A stretch of DNA of 37,345 bases from an uncultured Hyphomicrobiales bacterium (GCA_903889985.1 CAISZN010000546.1:1-37345); one strand, 5' to 3'; shown: positions 18,043 through 29,960, numbered from the stretch's first letter. Translations and numbers: made by a program. Notes: generated by a model not told the origin, from the sequence alone.

Positions 18043-18390
18043 CTTTAGTTACCGTTCAATCCTGTCGTGGTCGTCGTGGGAGGATGCGCACCTCCGCAAT
18101 CCCGAGATCGAGACAACCACGCCAGCGATGCGTGGCTGATGAATGGAAAGATCAAGGCTGATCCGCCCATTTCGATCATCACGCTAAGATCAGTCAGGGT
18201 CGTCACTTTTGAGGTGTCATTGTAATGAGAAGGGCTGCTGTGTCCTGGCAACGATCAGCACACCGCTCTTTTGACAGCCAACAGGCGCCAGCTTGCGAGC
18301 ATCTGCAGCGCGCATCTCTCCAGGACCTGATAGAGCATGCGCGGATAGGCTCAGGCTGAGGAAATCCCTGCCCTTCATGGTATTCTCCGA
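18043..18390. other. Intergenic region with no recognised gene
   Basis: This is a 348-base gap upstream of the Lrp gene. A minus-strand open frame at 18045-18251 reads like a short hydrophobic peptide, but it has no recognisable relatives to my knowledge and no clear ribosome binding site, so it is not called. The Lrp promoter must lie here. Confidence 0.4.
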
Positions 18391-18600
18391 TTAATTGTTC
18401 CAGGACGGCACGTGGATACGGCCGGCGTTCTTGCGACGGTGCGCGCGCGCTGCCATTTCGGCCTGCCTCGGCGTGGTGAAGAGGGTGCCTTCGAGGGCAA
18501 AGTAGGCGCGTGTGGCCGCATAGAAGCGATAGCCGCGCTGCTCGGCGGCGACGATGCCGGCCGCTTCTTCGCCGATTTCGATGATGTAGGCTGTACACAT
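18391..18600 (-). CDS. Small conserved hypothetical protein (69 aa)
   Basis: The protein begins MCTAYIIEIGEEAAGIVAAE and contains GYRFYAATRAYFALEGTLF, then an alanine/arginine-rich helix. This is a small protein of a type I recognise from Hyphomicrobiales genomes, with an N-terminal beta-hairpin and a C-terminal PRQAEMAAR helix. The function is unknown. The ATG at 18600 has an excellent AGGAG ribosome binding site six bases upstream, which settles the start against the longer open frame to 18651. Its leader forms one arm of a long inverted repeat (18604-18717). Confidence 0.7.
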   Translation of the reverse strand: MCTAYIIEIGEEAAGIVAAEQRGYRFYAATRAYFALEGTLFTTPRQAEMAARAHRRKNAGRIHVPSWNN

Positions 18601-18603
18601 GGG

Positions 18604-18717
18604 TTCTCCTGTCGCCGGCACATAGCCAGCGGTCCGCTTGCTGCTATCCAAGGTCGGGTGGGATCAGGCGCGGGAAGAACGCGCGCCCGTCGCGGCCGAG
18701 CACCGGCGACAGGAGAA
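18604..18717. repeat. 15-base perfect inverted repeat carrying two ribosome binding sites
   Basis: TTCTCCTGTCGCCGG (18604-18618) and CCGGCGACAGGAGAA (18703-18717) are exact reverse complements separated by 84 bases. Each arm carries an AGGAG pointing outward. The left one serves the 69-residue protein on the minus strand; the right one points at an ATG at 18723 on the plus strand. Confidence 0.75.
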
Positions 18718-19008
18718 TTGGAATGGATCAAGTTTGGCGCGAGGCCCGACAAGCGTCTTCGTGGTTCTGTCTCACCTCTCGGTGGAGCCCACGAAGAGCC
18801 TTCGTGGCGCTTTTAGCGTTGATGACGCGGCGCAAGCTGCTCCTTCAAATCCCGCGATCCGCCGGATTTAATCCCGACCGACTTGATCAAGTTATTTGGC
18901 GGCATGGCCTCCCGTCAACCGGAATGATTTTCTCCTTTGGTCTGAATGGGGGGACATTCATTTCATCCGTTCCGGCTTGACTCCCGACCCCATTCCGGGA
19001 ATCTAATA
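18718..19008. other. Non-coding stretch upstream of the SOS cassette
   Basis: A plus-strand open frame of 85 codons begins at 18723 behind a good AGGAG, but its translation is low-complexity and shows no known fold. It is left uncalled. The rest of the stretch has no features apart from the promoter region for imuA near its right end. Confidence 0.4.
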
Positions 19009-19023
19009 GAACATATAGTGAAC
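19009..19023 (+). promoter_or_regulatory. LexA (SOS) box, GAAC-N7-GAAC
   Basis: The sequence GAACATATAGTGAAC is an exact match to the direct-repeat LexA operator of alphaproteobacteria (GAAC-N7-GAAC, equal to GTTC-N7-GTTC on the other strand). It lies 21 bases before the imuA start. This predicts repression by LexA and induction of imuA-imuB-dnaE2 by DNA damage. Confidence 0.9.
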
Positions 19024-19044
19024 ATGTGAGAGCAGGTAGGACCG

Positions 19045-19779
19045 ATGTCGCAGGGCGGCAGTTCGGAGCGCATATCCTTTTTGCGGGGCGCCATCGCCCG
19101 CATCGAGTCGGGTCAGCCCGAAGCTCGTGCGGCGCGTGGGAGTCTGAGCGAAGTCGTGCCGGCGAAGGCCGGAGACCGGACGGCGGCCTGCGGCTTCGCC
19201 CTGAGTCTGGCGGCGCAGGCCGCTGGCAACCGGGGCATGGTGGTCTGGGTCGCCGAGGACTTCGTCCTGCTGGAGGCGGGCCTGCCCCATGGGCCGGGCC
19301 TCGTGGAGCAGGGAATTGACCCGAACCGGCTGGTGCTGGTGCGCGCAGCCAGTGCGAAACAGGCGCTCTGGGCCATCGAGGAGGCGCTGAAATCGCCTGC
19401 CTGCGCCGTGGTGCTGGGCGAGGTGGTGGATGGCGCCCGCCAGTTCGATCTCGCCTATACGCGCCGTCTCGCGGTCGCCACCCGCACCTCCGGGGCCCAT
19501 GGCATCCTGCTGCACGGGGCCCCTGCCCCCGGCGGCCTCTCCACCGCCGCCCAGGCGCGCTACGAGGTGCGCAGCCACCCGGGTCCCCACCTCGTCTCCG
19601 CCGCTGGCCGGCGCCCCATCACCAGCCAGTCCGCTTGGGGTGTGCGCCTGCTCAAGGCCCGCGCGGCACAGGGGCTGAGCGCCCTGCCCGATCCCAACCG
19701 CTGGCAGAGCTTTGTGGGTGCCGCCGCCGAAGCCGCACCCGCCCCACTCCCCTCCCTCCCACGCAGGAGCGTCCGGTGA
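19045..19779 (+). CDS. imuA: ImuA, SOS mutagenesis accessory protein
   Basis: This 244-residue ImuA belongs to the RecA/SulA-like family lacking a full Walker A. The core block GFALSLAAQAAGNRGMVVWVAE, GPGLVEQGIDPNRLVLVRAA and QALWAIEEALKSPACAVVLGE follows the ImuA order. It works with ImuB and DnaE2 in damage-induced translesion synthesis. The start at 19045 lies just after the LexA box. The end overlaps imuB by four bases (GTGA), so the two are translationally coupled. Confidence 0.92.
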   Translation: MSQGGSSERISFLRGAIARIESGQPEARAARGSLSEVVPAKAGDRTAACGFALSLAAQAAGNRGMVVWVAEDFVLLEAGLPHGPGLVEQGIDPNRLVLVRAASAKQALWAIEEALKSPACAVVLGEVVDGARQFDLAYTRRLAVATRTSGAHGILLHGAPAPGGLSTAAQARYEVRSHPGPHLVSAAGRRPITSQSAWGVRLLKARAAQGLSALPDPNRWQSFVGAAAEAAPAPLPSLPRRSVR

Positions 19780-21278
19780 CGCGCTATCTCTCGATCCATA
19801 TCGCCGGGCGCAGCCGCGAGGACGCGCGCCCGCTGACCCCCGCCCGCCTCGCCGACTGGGCGCGGCGCTTCACACCCCTGTCCGCCCCCGACGCGCCCGA
19901 TGGCGCCATGCTCGATGTGAGTGGAGCCGCCCATCTCTTCGGTGGCGAGAAGGCGCTGCTCGACGAGATCGAACAGCGCCTGGCTGCGGCGGGCTGGGAA
20001 GCCCGAACCGCGCTTGCGCCCTCACCGGAAGGAGCCTGGGCGCTGGCGCGCTGGAGCCGCGTGCGCCTCGTGCCCGAATGGATCGAGGACAAGGCGCTGG
20101 TGCGCCTCTTCGGCCCCCTGCCCGTCGCGGCGCTGCGGCTCGACGATGCCACCGTCTATGCGCTGTCGCAGGCGGGCCTCAAGCGCATCGACGACATTCT
20201 GCACCGCCCGCGAGCGCCGATCACCGCGCGCTATGGCGCGGCCGTGTTCCAGCATCTCGACGCCATGCTGTGCCGGACCAAGAGCCCCATCTCGCCGCGC
20301 TTCGAGGCGCCCGCCTATGTGGTGGAGCGACGGTTTCCCGAACCCCTCGTGCGGCGCGAGGACATCGAGGCGGTGCTTGAGCTGCTCGGCGGGGATCTCT
20401 GCCGCATGCTCGAACGCCATGGCGAGGGCGCGCGGCAGATGCAGATCGATCTGTTCCGCGTCGACAATGCGGTGCATCGCATCAGTGCAGCGGCCAGCCG
20501 CCCGCTGCGTGATCCCAAGGCCATGAGCCGCCTGTTCGCCGAGCGCATCGCGGCCGCCAGCGAGGCGCGGCAGGACGATCCGCTCGAGGCGGGCTTTGGC
20601 TTCGATCTCATCCGGCTGGCTGCGATGGAGGTCGAACGGCTGGATGCGCGGCAGCTGACAGGCCCTCACCCCAGCCCTCTCCCGCAAGCGGGAGAGGGAG
20701 CGCACACGCAGATGCGTGACGACACTCCGACATTAAGCTCGATGCTGCCGCCCCCCTCGCCCCGCCGAAGGTGGGGAGAGGGTAAGGGTGAGGGGCTGCC
20801 ACAGAACGAAGACGCAGCCGATCTCGTCGATCGCCTCGGTGCGCGGCTCGGTACGCGCCGCGTCACGCGTCTCATTCCCCAGCCATCGCATATTCCCGAA
20901 CAGGCGGTGATGCTGTCGCCAGCTGCCAGCCTGCGTGGCAATGCGGCGCTGGATCTGTGGCAAGGCCCCTTCGCCGTCACGCAGGCCACGCGGCCCCTGC
21001 GCCTGTTCGAAAAGCCCGAGCCCGTCGAAGCCCTCGCCGAAGTGCCAGATGGCCCGCCCCTGCGCTTTCGCTGGCGTCGCGTCATGCATGAAGTCGCTGC
21101 CATCGAGGGGCCAGAGCGCATCGCACCCGAATGGTGGAAGGCGGATTCTTCGCCACTGACGCGCGATTACTTCCGCGTCGAGGATCGCGAGGGTCGCCGC
21201 TTCTGGATGTTCCGCGAAGGCCTCTATGGCCAGGAAAGCCAGCGGCCGCGCTGGTTCATGCATGGGCTGTTCGCCTGA
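19776..21278 (+). CDS. imuB: ImuB, Y-family polymerase-like protein
   Basis: This catalytically inactive Y-family polymerase homologue acts as the hub of the ImuABC mutasome, linking DnaE2 to the beta clamp. The translation (500 residues) shows the typical LADWARRFTPL, DGAMLDVSGAAHLFGG and GLKRIDDILHRPR. Two oddities stand out. First, only about 20 residues (VTRYLSIHIAGRSREDARPL) precede LADWARRF, where relatives have roughly 60-100 including a LxPGMxLADARAL block; an N-terminal deletion is likely. Second, codons from about 20663 to 20810 are REP-like DNA read in frame (HPSPLPQAGEG, SPRRRWGEG). The GTG start at 19776 overlaps the imuA stop. Whether it still functions is uncertain. Confidence 0.88.
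   Translation: MTRYLSIHIAGRSREDARPLTPARLADWARRFTPLSAPDAPDGAMLDVSGAAHLFGGEKALLDEIEQRLAAAGWEARTALAPSPEGAWALARWSRVRLVPEWIEDKALVRLFGPLPVAALRLDDATVYALSQAGLKRIDDILHRPRAPITARYGAAVFQHLDAMLCRTKSPISPRFEAPAYVVERRFPEPLVRREDIEAVLELLGGDLCRMLERHGEGARQMQIDLFRVDNAVHRISAAASRPLRDPKAMSRLFAERIAAASEARQDDPLEAGFGFDLIRLAAMEVERLDARQLTGPHPSPLPQAGEGAHTQMRDDTPTLSSMLPPPSPRRRWGEGKGEGLPQNEDAADLVDRLGARLGTRRVTRLIPQPSHIPEQAVMLSPAASLRGNAALDLWQGPFAVTQATRPLRLFEKPEPVEALAEVPDGPPLRFRWRRVMHEVAAIEGPERIAPEWWKADSSPLTRDYFRVEDREGRRFWMFREGLYGQESQRPRWFMHGLFA
20663..20795. repeat. REP-like palindrome pair inserted in imuB
   Basis: Element A (20663-20700) contains an 11-base-pair hairpin, CCCTCTCCCGC/GCGGGAGAGGG at 20675-20698. Element B (20729-20795) starts GACATTAAGCTCGA and contains CCCCGCCGAAGGTGGGG followed by AGAGGGTAAGGGTGAGGGG. 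Both are read through in frame. The same two elements occur in dnaE2 in the opposite order, and a decayed copy lies at 4547. Confidence 0.85.
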
Positions 21279-21289
21279 GGTTCAAGCGT

Positions 21290-24829
<3,540 letters not shown>

Positions 24830-24869
24830 CAGAGCCTCTGCATCGGCTAAAGCCAATAAATATTGTCAG

Positions 24870-24881
24870 CGCGAGCTCGCG
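24870..24881. repeat. 12-base perfect palindrome
   Basis: CGCGAGCTCGCG lies in the 65-base gap between the convergent dnaE2 and hemE genes. It may add to transcription termination, but no T-run follows on either strand. Confidence 0.4.
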
Positions 24882-24894
24882 ACGTGGACCCGAT

Positions 24895-25947
24895 CTAGGC
24901 CCCACGGATGCGCGCAAGCACGCGCTGAACATTCTCGATAGGCGTGGGCGGCAGAATCCCATGGCCGAGATTGAAGATGTGGGGCCCCGCTGAGCAGGAT
25001 TCGAGAATGCGATCCACCTCGGCTTCGAGGCCCTTCGGCCCTGTCAGCAACATGATGGGATCGAGATTGCCCTGCAGGGCTGCATGAGGCTGTGCAAGCT
25101 TCGCACAGGTCGCAATATCTGCGGACGTGTCGAGACTGACGCCGTGAACCGACGGCCGCGCCGCGAGCTGCGCGATGGCGCTTGCAGGCGCGCCGCGAGG
25201 GAACACAATAATGCGAACATCTGGATGTGCTGCTGCAACCGCGTCAGCGATGGCCGCGCAAGGAGCAAGACACCAGCGTTCGAGTTGGGGGCCGGGCAAC
25301 ACACCAGCCCAGGAATCAAAAATCTGAACAACCTCAGCCCCGGCGCGGATCTGCGCCGAAAGATGCGCAATCGATGCACTCACGAGCTTGTCGATCAGCG
25401 ATTGGAATGCATCGGGATAGCGATAAGCGAAGGTGCGGGCCGGGCCCTGATCAGGTGTTCCATGGCCAGCAATCATGTAACTGGCAACAGTCCACGGCGC
25501 GCCACAAAAACCGATCAGCGTTGTTGAACCGTCAAGTGCACCATGAACCCGGTCGATGGCTTCATAGACAGCCGACAATTTCGACAGGTCTGCCTCATCT
25601 GCCAACTGCAGAAGATCCTCGGGGCCCTGCATGGGCTTCAGCCGCGGACCTTCTCCTGCCTCGAAGGAGACCGACTGTCCGAGCGCCTCGGGAATGGTGA
25701 GGATGTCGCTGAAGATGATCGCTGCATCGAAACCGAAGCGTCGGATTGGCTGCAGTGTCGCTTCCGCAGCTTTGGCAGGATTGAAGCAGAACTCCATGAA
25801 GCTCGACGTCGTGGCGCGCAACTCCCGGTATTCCGGAAGATAGCGGCCAGCCTGACGCATCAGCCAGATTGGCGGCCGCTCGGCCTTCTCTCCAGAGAGA
25901 ACCCGCAGGAGCTTCTTTGTCGGCGCAGCTAACGTTGATTTTGTCAA
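24895..25947 (-). CDS. hemE: Uroporphyrinogen decarboxylase
   Basis: HemE removes the four acetate carboxyl groups of uroporphyrinogen III to give coproporphyrinogen III in heme biosynthesis. The signatures are present: PPIWLMRQAGRYLPEYR at the N-terminus (with the two catalytic arginines), FDAAIIFSDILTIPEALG with the catalytic Asp, GFCGAPWTVASYMI, and FNLGHGILPPTPIENV near the C-terminus. The TTG at 25947 is preferred because GGGAGCAGGG precedes it and the N-terminus then fits relatives (about 350 residues). An ATG at 25980 in the same frame would add 11 residues without a ribosome binding site. The gene is divergent from the MarR regulator. Confidence 0.95.
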   Translation of the reverse strand: MTKSTLAAPTKKLLRVLSGEKAERPPIWLMRQAGRYLPEYRELRATTSSFMEFCFNPAKAAEATLQPIRRFGFDAAIIFSDILTIPEALGQSVSFEAGEGPRLKPMQGPEDLLQLADEADLSKLSAVYEAIDRVHGALDGSTTLIGFCGAPWTVASYMIAGHGTPDQGPARTFAYRYPDAFQSLIDKLVSASIAHLSAQIRAGAEVVQIFDSWAGVLPGPQLERWCLAPCAAIADAVAAAHPDVRIIVFPRGAPASAIAQLAARPSVHGVSLDTSADIATCAKLAQPHAALQGNLDPIMLLTGPKGLEAEVDRILESCSAGPHIFNLGHGILPPTPIENVQRVLARIRGA

Positions 25948-26193
25948 ACCCTGCTCCCAGTGCTCATGCGACGCCCGCAAAACTTGGCCGCCAGTTAATC
26001 CGCAAGGCCGTAAAATTCAAGGCACCGGCGAAGGTCACACAACACAGATAGGGCCATTGAAGCCAGATAGATGCCGAACCGGACCGCCGCGACTGGCCAT
26101 TCGCGGGATCAACAGTGGCCGGGGCACAACTTGCTCGCGAGCGAGGGGGCCTCTAAGATTCAATTCCGTAGCGCCAAATTGAACGGAACGCCA

Positions 26194-26655
26194 GTGTCCT
26201 CCAATTCCGAACATGCCGAACGCGTCTGGTTTCGCTGGCTGCGGCTGCAGAGCCGGATGGAGGGAATGGTGGCTGAAAGGCTCAAGGCCCTCGGCCTCTC
26301 GGTTCCCCAGTGCGACGTGCTCACCACGCTCACCGAGCGCGAGGGCATCAGCCAGCAGGAACTGGCCGAGCGGCTCTACGTGACAAAAGGCAATATTTCG
26401 GGCCTGATCGACCGACTGACCGCAGCCGGTCTGGTCGAGCGGCGCTCCATCGAGGGCGACCGCCGCTCCCATGCAATTTACCTGACCCCGGCCGGCCGGG
26501 GTCTCGCCGAGAAGGGCATCATCCTGCAGCGCGACTTCGTGGCGCAAACCATCGGCCAGCTGACGCCAGGCCAGATCACCGAGTTCGAGGCAATCCTGAT
26601 CTCCACCCGTGACAAGGTTCGGGCTCTCAATCCAAAGCCACGCGGCCGCCGCTGA
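26194..26655 (+). CDS. MarR family transcriptional regulator
   Basis: This 153-residue winged helix-turn-helix protein has GLSVPQCDVLTTLTEREGISQ then ELAERLYVTKGNISGLIDRL (recognition helix) and the wing AGLVERRSIEGDRRSHAIYLTPAGR, all standard MarR. Such proteins bind palindromic operators as dimers and release them on binding phenolic or oxidising ligands. The GTG at 26194 (GGAAC upstream) gives a protein of family length. An ATG at 26071 would add 41 residues of unrelated sequence and is judged less likely. No target gene is evident beside it; hemE is divergent. Confidence 0.87.
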   Translation: MSSNSEHAERVWFRWLRLQSRMEGMVAERLKALGLSVPQCDVLTTLTEREGISQQELAERLYVTKGNISGLIDRLTAAGLVERRSIEGDRRSHAIYLTPAGRGLAEKGIILQRDFVAQTIGQLTPGQITEFEAILISTRDKVRALNPKPRGRR

Positions 26656-26882
26656 AACAGCGAGGCAGCGGTGCCGGCACCACGATCCGGTATGGCCTTC
26701 GCCGTTAACCCTGCGATGGATCGCTGACCGGCTGCCATGATGCTGCCGTGACCTCGATGCACATTCCTGTGTATTGGCGTGCGAACAAGGGGTCCGTTGG
26801 GTGATTTTTTACGGGGCATTAACCGCGACAGTCGACCCTCGCGAAGAGGCAGTTCGCCTCCTCGAACGACGAGTTGAGTCCC

Positions 26883-27080
26883 ATGAGCGTAGACGTTCAG
26901 CCCTCCCCTGCAGCCTCCCAACAGCCCCAGCATGCCCGCGAACTGCAGGCGCGACTTTATCGCGAGATCGGCATTTCAGCGGTCGCCGCGGCCCTGCAGC
27001 TTCCAGAACCCCCGGTGGATGTCCAGGTCGAACAGCATCGCGACAATCAGCCCATGCTTCGCAAGGATATCGCTGCCTGA
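26883..27080 (+). CDS. Small conserved hypothetical protein (65 aa)
   Basis: The protein begins MSVDVQPSPAASQQPQHARE and contains LQARLYREIGISAVAAALQL, an amphipathic helix followed by a proline-rich segment. Short alphaproteobacterial proteins with an EIGISAVAAAL-like core are known to me as unnamed conserved hypotheticals. No enzyme motif is visible. It lies 52 bases upstream of the metallophosphoesterase and may be cotranscribed with it. The ribosome binding site is weak, and a TTG at 26874 in the same frame is possible. Confidence 0.6.
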   Translation: MSVDVQPSPAASQQPQHARELQARLYREIGISAVAAALQLPEPPVDVQVEQHRDNQPMLRKDIAA

Positions 27081-27132
27081 GCGATCCTGCCGGGCCGAAA
27101 CTTGGTCCGATTTGCCCTGAAAGCTGTTCCCG

Positions 27133-28044
27133 ATGTTCCTGACACGCCGCGCCTTCCTCAAATCCGGCGGCGCGCTGTCTCTCAGCGTGGGTGGTGCCGG
27201 CAGCTACGCGGCCGGCGTCGAGCCCATGTTCATGCTCGGCGTCACGGACTACCACATGACGCCACCGGGCTGGCCGCCTGACCTCGAACTGAAGGTCAGC
27301 CTCATCGCCGATATTCATGCCTGCGAACCCTTCATGTCGCAGGAGCGCGTACGCTATATCTGCGACCTGTCGAATTCGCTGAACCCCGACCTCGTGCTGC
27401 TGCTTGGCGATTACAACGGCGGGCACAACTACGTCACCGGCGTCGTGATGCCAGACCAGTGGGGCGCGGCGCTGGCAGACCTGCGCGCCCCGCTCGGCGT
27501 CTATGGCATCCTCGGCAACCACGATTGGTGGCATGGGCCAATCCCGCGCATGCGGGGCGACGACGGGGAGAGCGTTCGCAAGGCCCTGCGCGCCGCCCAT
27601 GTCCGCATCCTCGAAAATGATGCGATCAGGCTCACCCATCATGGGCGTCCCTTCTGGCTGGCAGGCCTGGCGAGCCAAATCGCGCTGCGTGTCAGCCGTG
27701 GCGTGTTCCGTGGTGTCGATGATCTGCCCGGCACGATGCGCAAGATCACCGATGACGCGCCTGTCCTCCTGATGGCCCATGAGCCCATGGTCTTCGATTC
27801 GGTTCCGGAGCGCGTCTCGCTGACCGTCTGCGGCCATACCCATGGCGGGCAGATGAACCTGCCCTTCATCGGATCGCCTTTCGCGGAGGGGCGCTTTGGC
27901 CCAAACCACATCTACGGCCATGTGGTCGAAGAGGGCCGCAACATGATCATCTCGGCGGGCCTGGGCGCTTCCATTGCACCGCTGCGCATGGGGCGTCCGC
28001 CGGAAGTCGTCCAGCTGACCTTGGGGCGCAGTCTCTCCGCCTGA
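27133..28044 (+). CDS. Tat-exported metallophosphoesterase (YaeI-like)
   Basis: This 303-residue calcineurin-like phosphoesterase has a twin-arginine signal, TRRAFLKSGGALSLSVGG (residues 4-21), so it should be exported folded to the periplasm. The metal-binding motifs are in order: DIH (residues 60-62), GDYNGG (92-97), GNHDWW (128-133), MAHEP and GHTHGGQM. This is the same layout as YaeI-type phosphodiesterases such as LpxG/YkuE relatives acting near the membrane. The substrate is unknown. The gene converges on the L,D-transpeptidase. Confidence 0.92.
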   Translation: MFLTRRAFLKSGGALSLSVGGAGSYAAGVEPMFMLGVTDYHMTPPGWPPDLELKVSLIADIHACEPFMSQERVRYICDLSNSLNPDLVLLLGDYNGGHNYVTGVVMPDQWGAALADLRAPLGVYGILGNHDWWHGPIPRMRGDDGESVRKALRAAHVRILENDAIRLTHHGRPFWLAGLASQIALRVSRGVFRGVDDLPGTMRKITDDAPVLLMAHEPMVFDSVPERVSLTVCGHTHGGQMNLPFIGSPFAEGRFGPNHIYGHVVEEGRNMIISAGLGASIAPLRMGRPPEVVQLTLGRSLSA

Positions 28045-28052
28045 AAAACAAA

Positions 28053-28082
28053 GGGCTGCACAACCTTCCGGCCGCGCAGCCC
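28053..28082 (-). terminator. Intrinsic terminator of the L,D-transpeptidase gene
   Basis: On the minus strand, GGGCTGC and GCAGCCC form a 7-base-pair stem around a 16-base loop, followed by TTTGTTTTTC. It lies between the two convergent genes. On the plus strand no T-run follows, so it serves mainly the minus-strand transcript. Confidence 0.7.
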
Positions 28083-28122
28083 GCAATGTCTGGTCCGGCG
28101 GGACGAGCCCACCGACGCCTGA

Positions 28123-28728
28123 TTACTTCACGATGACCTTGGCACCCACCTGGACGCGGTTGAACAGGTCGATCGCGTCGATGTTGGCCATGCGGATGCA
28201 ACCCGAGGACACGTCATGACCGATCGATTCCGGCTCGTTGGTGCCGTGGATGCGATAGAGCGTGTCCTTGTTGCCCTGATAGAGATACATGGCGCGCGCC
28301 CCGAGAGGATTGTCGGGACCACCCGGCAGGCCACCAGCAGCCGCCGTCGGCTTGAGGTGAGGCCAACGCTCCAGCATGTCAGCGGGCGGCATCCAGCGCG
28401 GCCATTCAGCCTTGCGACCAACCGTTGCGACGCCGCTCCAGCCAGCTGCTTCCGAGCCGGTCGCCACGCCGTAGCGGATGGCCTTCTTGCCGGGGAGGAC
28501 GAAGTACAGGAAGTGCTTCTTCGTATCGATCACCACCGTGCCCGGCGCTTCGCCGGTCGGATCCTCGACCTGATAGCGATGGAACTCGAGCCCGACTTCG
28601 AAGTGCGGCACCATGGCCATGTACTTCGAATCCTGGGTCGACACGGACGGATCCGGGACCGAGTCATAGCAACCAGCCAGACCCACCGTAAGGCCACAGA
28701 CGGCCGCGAAAACTTTCCAATTCATCAT
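28123..28728 (-). CDS. L,D-transpeptidase lipoprotein (YkuD domain)
   Basis: This 201-residue lipoprotein has a signal peptide ending in the lipobox LAGC (Cys20). The YkuD catalytic domain starts near residue 64 (TVVIDTKKHFLYFVLPGKKA), with RIHGTNEPESIGHDVSSGCIRM holding the catalytic His171 and Cys177. Enzymes of this family make 3-3 cross-links in peptidoglycan or attach lipoproteins to it. The N-terminus could start at either of two adjacent ATG codons. It stands alone, with a terminator just downstream. Confidence 0.94.
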   Translation of the reverse strand: MMNWKVFAAVCGLTVGLAGCYDSVPDPSVSTQDSKYMAMVPHFEVGLEFHRYQVEDPTGEAPGTVVIDTKKHFLYFVLPGKKAIRYGVATGSEAAGWSGVATVGRKAEWPRWMPPADMLERWPHLKPTAAAGGLPGGPDNPLGARAMYLYQGNKDTLYRIHGTNEPESIGHDVSSGCIRMANIDAIDLFNRVQVGAKVIVK

Positions 28729-28959
28729 GACTTATCCCGCCCCGGATGCCAGCAACAGGAACCGGCATCGTCTTAAACTTCCCCTTACCATAAGGTTTGC
28801 ACTGCGGCGAGACGGCGAAGCTCGCCAGCCAGACCTTGTGGCTTTGCTGCAACATGTGCTTGGACCTCCACCCATCGGCCCCCGCCCTTTGCGTCTGTCG
28901 AATGATGGACAGGTCCTGCGTGCTGGAGGACACTGGCGGAGCAGCCCGGAGCCAAAGCC

Positions 28960-29889
28960 TTGAATACACTCTTCCTCACCCATCCAATCGCGCTTCAGCA
29001 TGAGATGGGCGAAGGCCATCCCGAAAGGCCTGACCGCCTGCGGGCCATCGAGCGGATTCTCGAAGCCGAGCAGTTCCAATCACTTCACCGGGATCTGGCC
29101 CCGCGCGGCACCATCGAGGCCGTGGTCCGGGTCCATCCACGCGACTATTACGACGTGCTGGAGCGCGAATCCCCCGATCAGGGCTACGCCCAGCTCGACG
29201 CGGACACGGTCATGAACGAGGCGAGCTTCGAGGCCGCCATGCATGCGGTGGGCGGTGCCTGCTTCGCCGTCGACGAGGTCATGACGAAGCGCTGCGACAA
29301 TGCCTTCGTGGCCATGCGACCTCCCGGCCACCATGCCGAGCGCGCAACCCCCATGGGCTTCTGCTTCTTCAACAATGCCGCCATTGCGGCCCGTCACGCC
29401 CAGGCGGTGCATGGGGCGCAGCGCGTCGCCATCATGGATTTCGACGTCCACCACGGCAATGGCACCCAGGATATCTTCTGGGCGGACCCTACGGTCATGT
29501 ATGCCTCGACCCATCAGATGCCCCTCTATCCGGGCACCGGGGCCGCGAGCGAGACCGGCGAGCACGACAACATCGTCAATGCGCCCCTGCGGTCGGGCGA
29601 TGGCGGGGTCGCCTTCCGCGAGGCAATGGAGGCGAAGATCCTGCCCCGGATTGAGGCCTTTGCACCGGATCTCGTGATCATCTCGGCCGGCTTCGACGCC
29701 CACCGCCGCGATCCCCTTGGCGGCCTCTCCTTCGTTGAAGAAGACTTTGGCTGGGCCACGGCCAAGCTCATGGAGATTGCCGACAAGCGCGCCAGGGGCC
29801 GCCTCGTGTCCCTGCTGGAGGGTGGTTACGACCTTGAAGGATTGGCACGCTCAGTCTCGACGCATATGAAGAGGCTGATGGGTGCCTGA
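28960..29889 (+). CDS. Histone deacetylase-like amidohydrolase
   Basis: This 309-residue protein has the arginase/deacetylase fold of the bacterial HdaH/AcuC group. The active site is complete: the His pair in MRPPGHHAER (residues 124-125), zinc ligands in DFDVHHGNGTQ (Asp162, His164), the second Asp in SAGFDAHRRDPLGG (Asp246), and the Tyr in EGGYDLEGLA. These enzymes deacetylate small amines such as acetylpolyamines or acetylated lysine. The start is TTG at 28960, with CCGGAG nine bases upstream; no ATG lies near the conserved N-terminus FLTHPIALQHEMGEGHPE. It is the last host gene before the AT-rich island. Confidence 0.93.
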   Translation: MNTLFLTHPIALQHEMGEGHPERPDRLRAIERILEAEQFQSLHRDLAPRGTIEAVVRVHPRDYYDVLERESPDQGYAQLDADTVMNEASFEAAMHAVGGACFAVDEVMTKRCDNAFVAMRPPGHHAERATPMGFCFFNNAAIAARHAQAVHGAQRVAIMDFDVHHGNGTQDIFWADPTVMYASTHQMPLYPGTGAASETGEHDNIVNAPLRSGDGGVAFREAMEAKILPRIEAFAPDLVIISAGFDAHRRDPLGGLSFVEEDFGWATAKLMEIADKRARGRLVSLLEGGYDLEGLARSVSTHMKRLMGA

Positions 29890-29960
29890 CAGGATGATAG
29901 CTACTGCTAAAAGCGTTCCAAAGTATAATCGGCTGCCGCACAAAGCAGTTTTGATCAGTT

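Noticed and set aside
18045-18251. Minus-strand 68-codon ORF upstream of the Lrp gene
   Set aside because: No ribosome binding site or recognisable relatives.
18723-18980. Plus-strand 85-codon ORF behind an AGGAG
   Set aside because: The ribosome binding site is part of an inverted repeat, and the translation is low-complexity with no recognisable fold.
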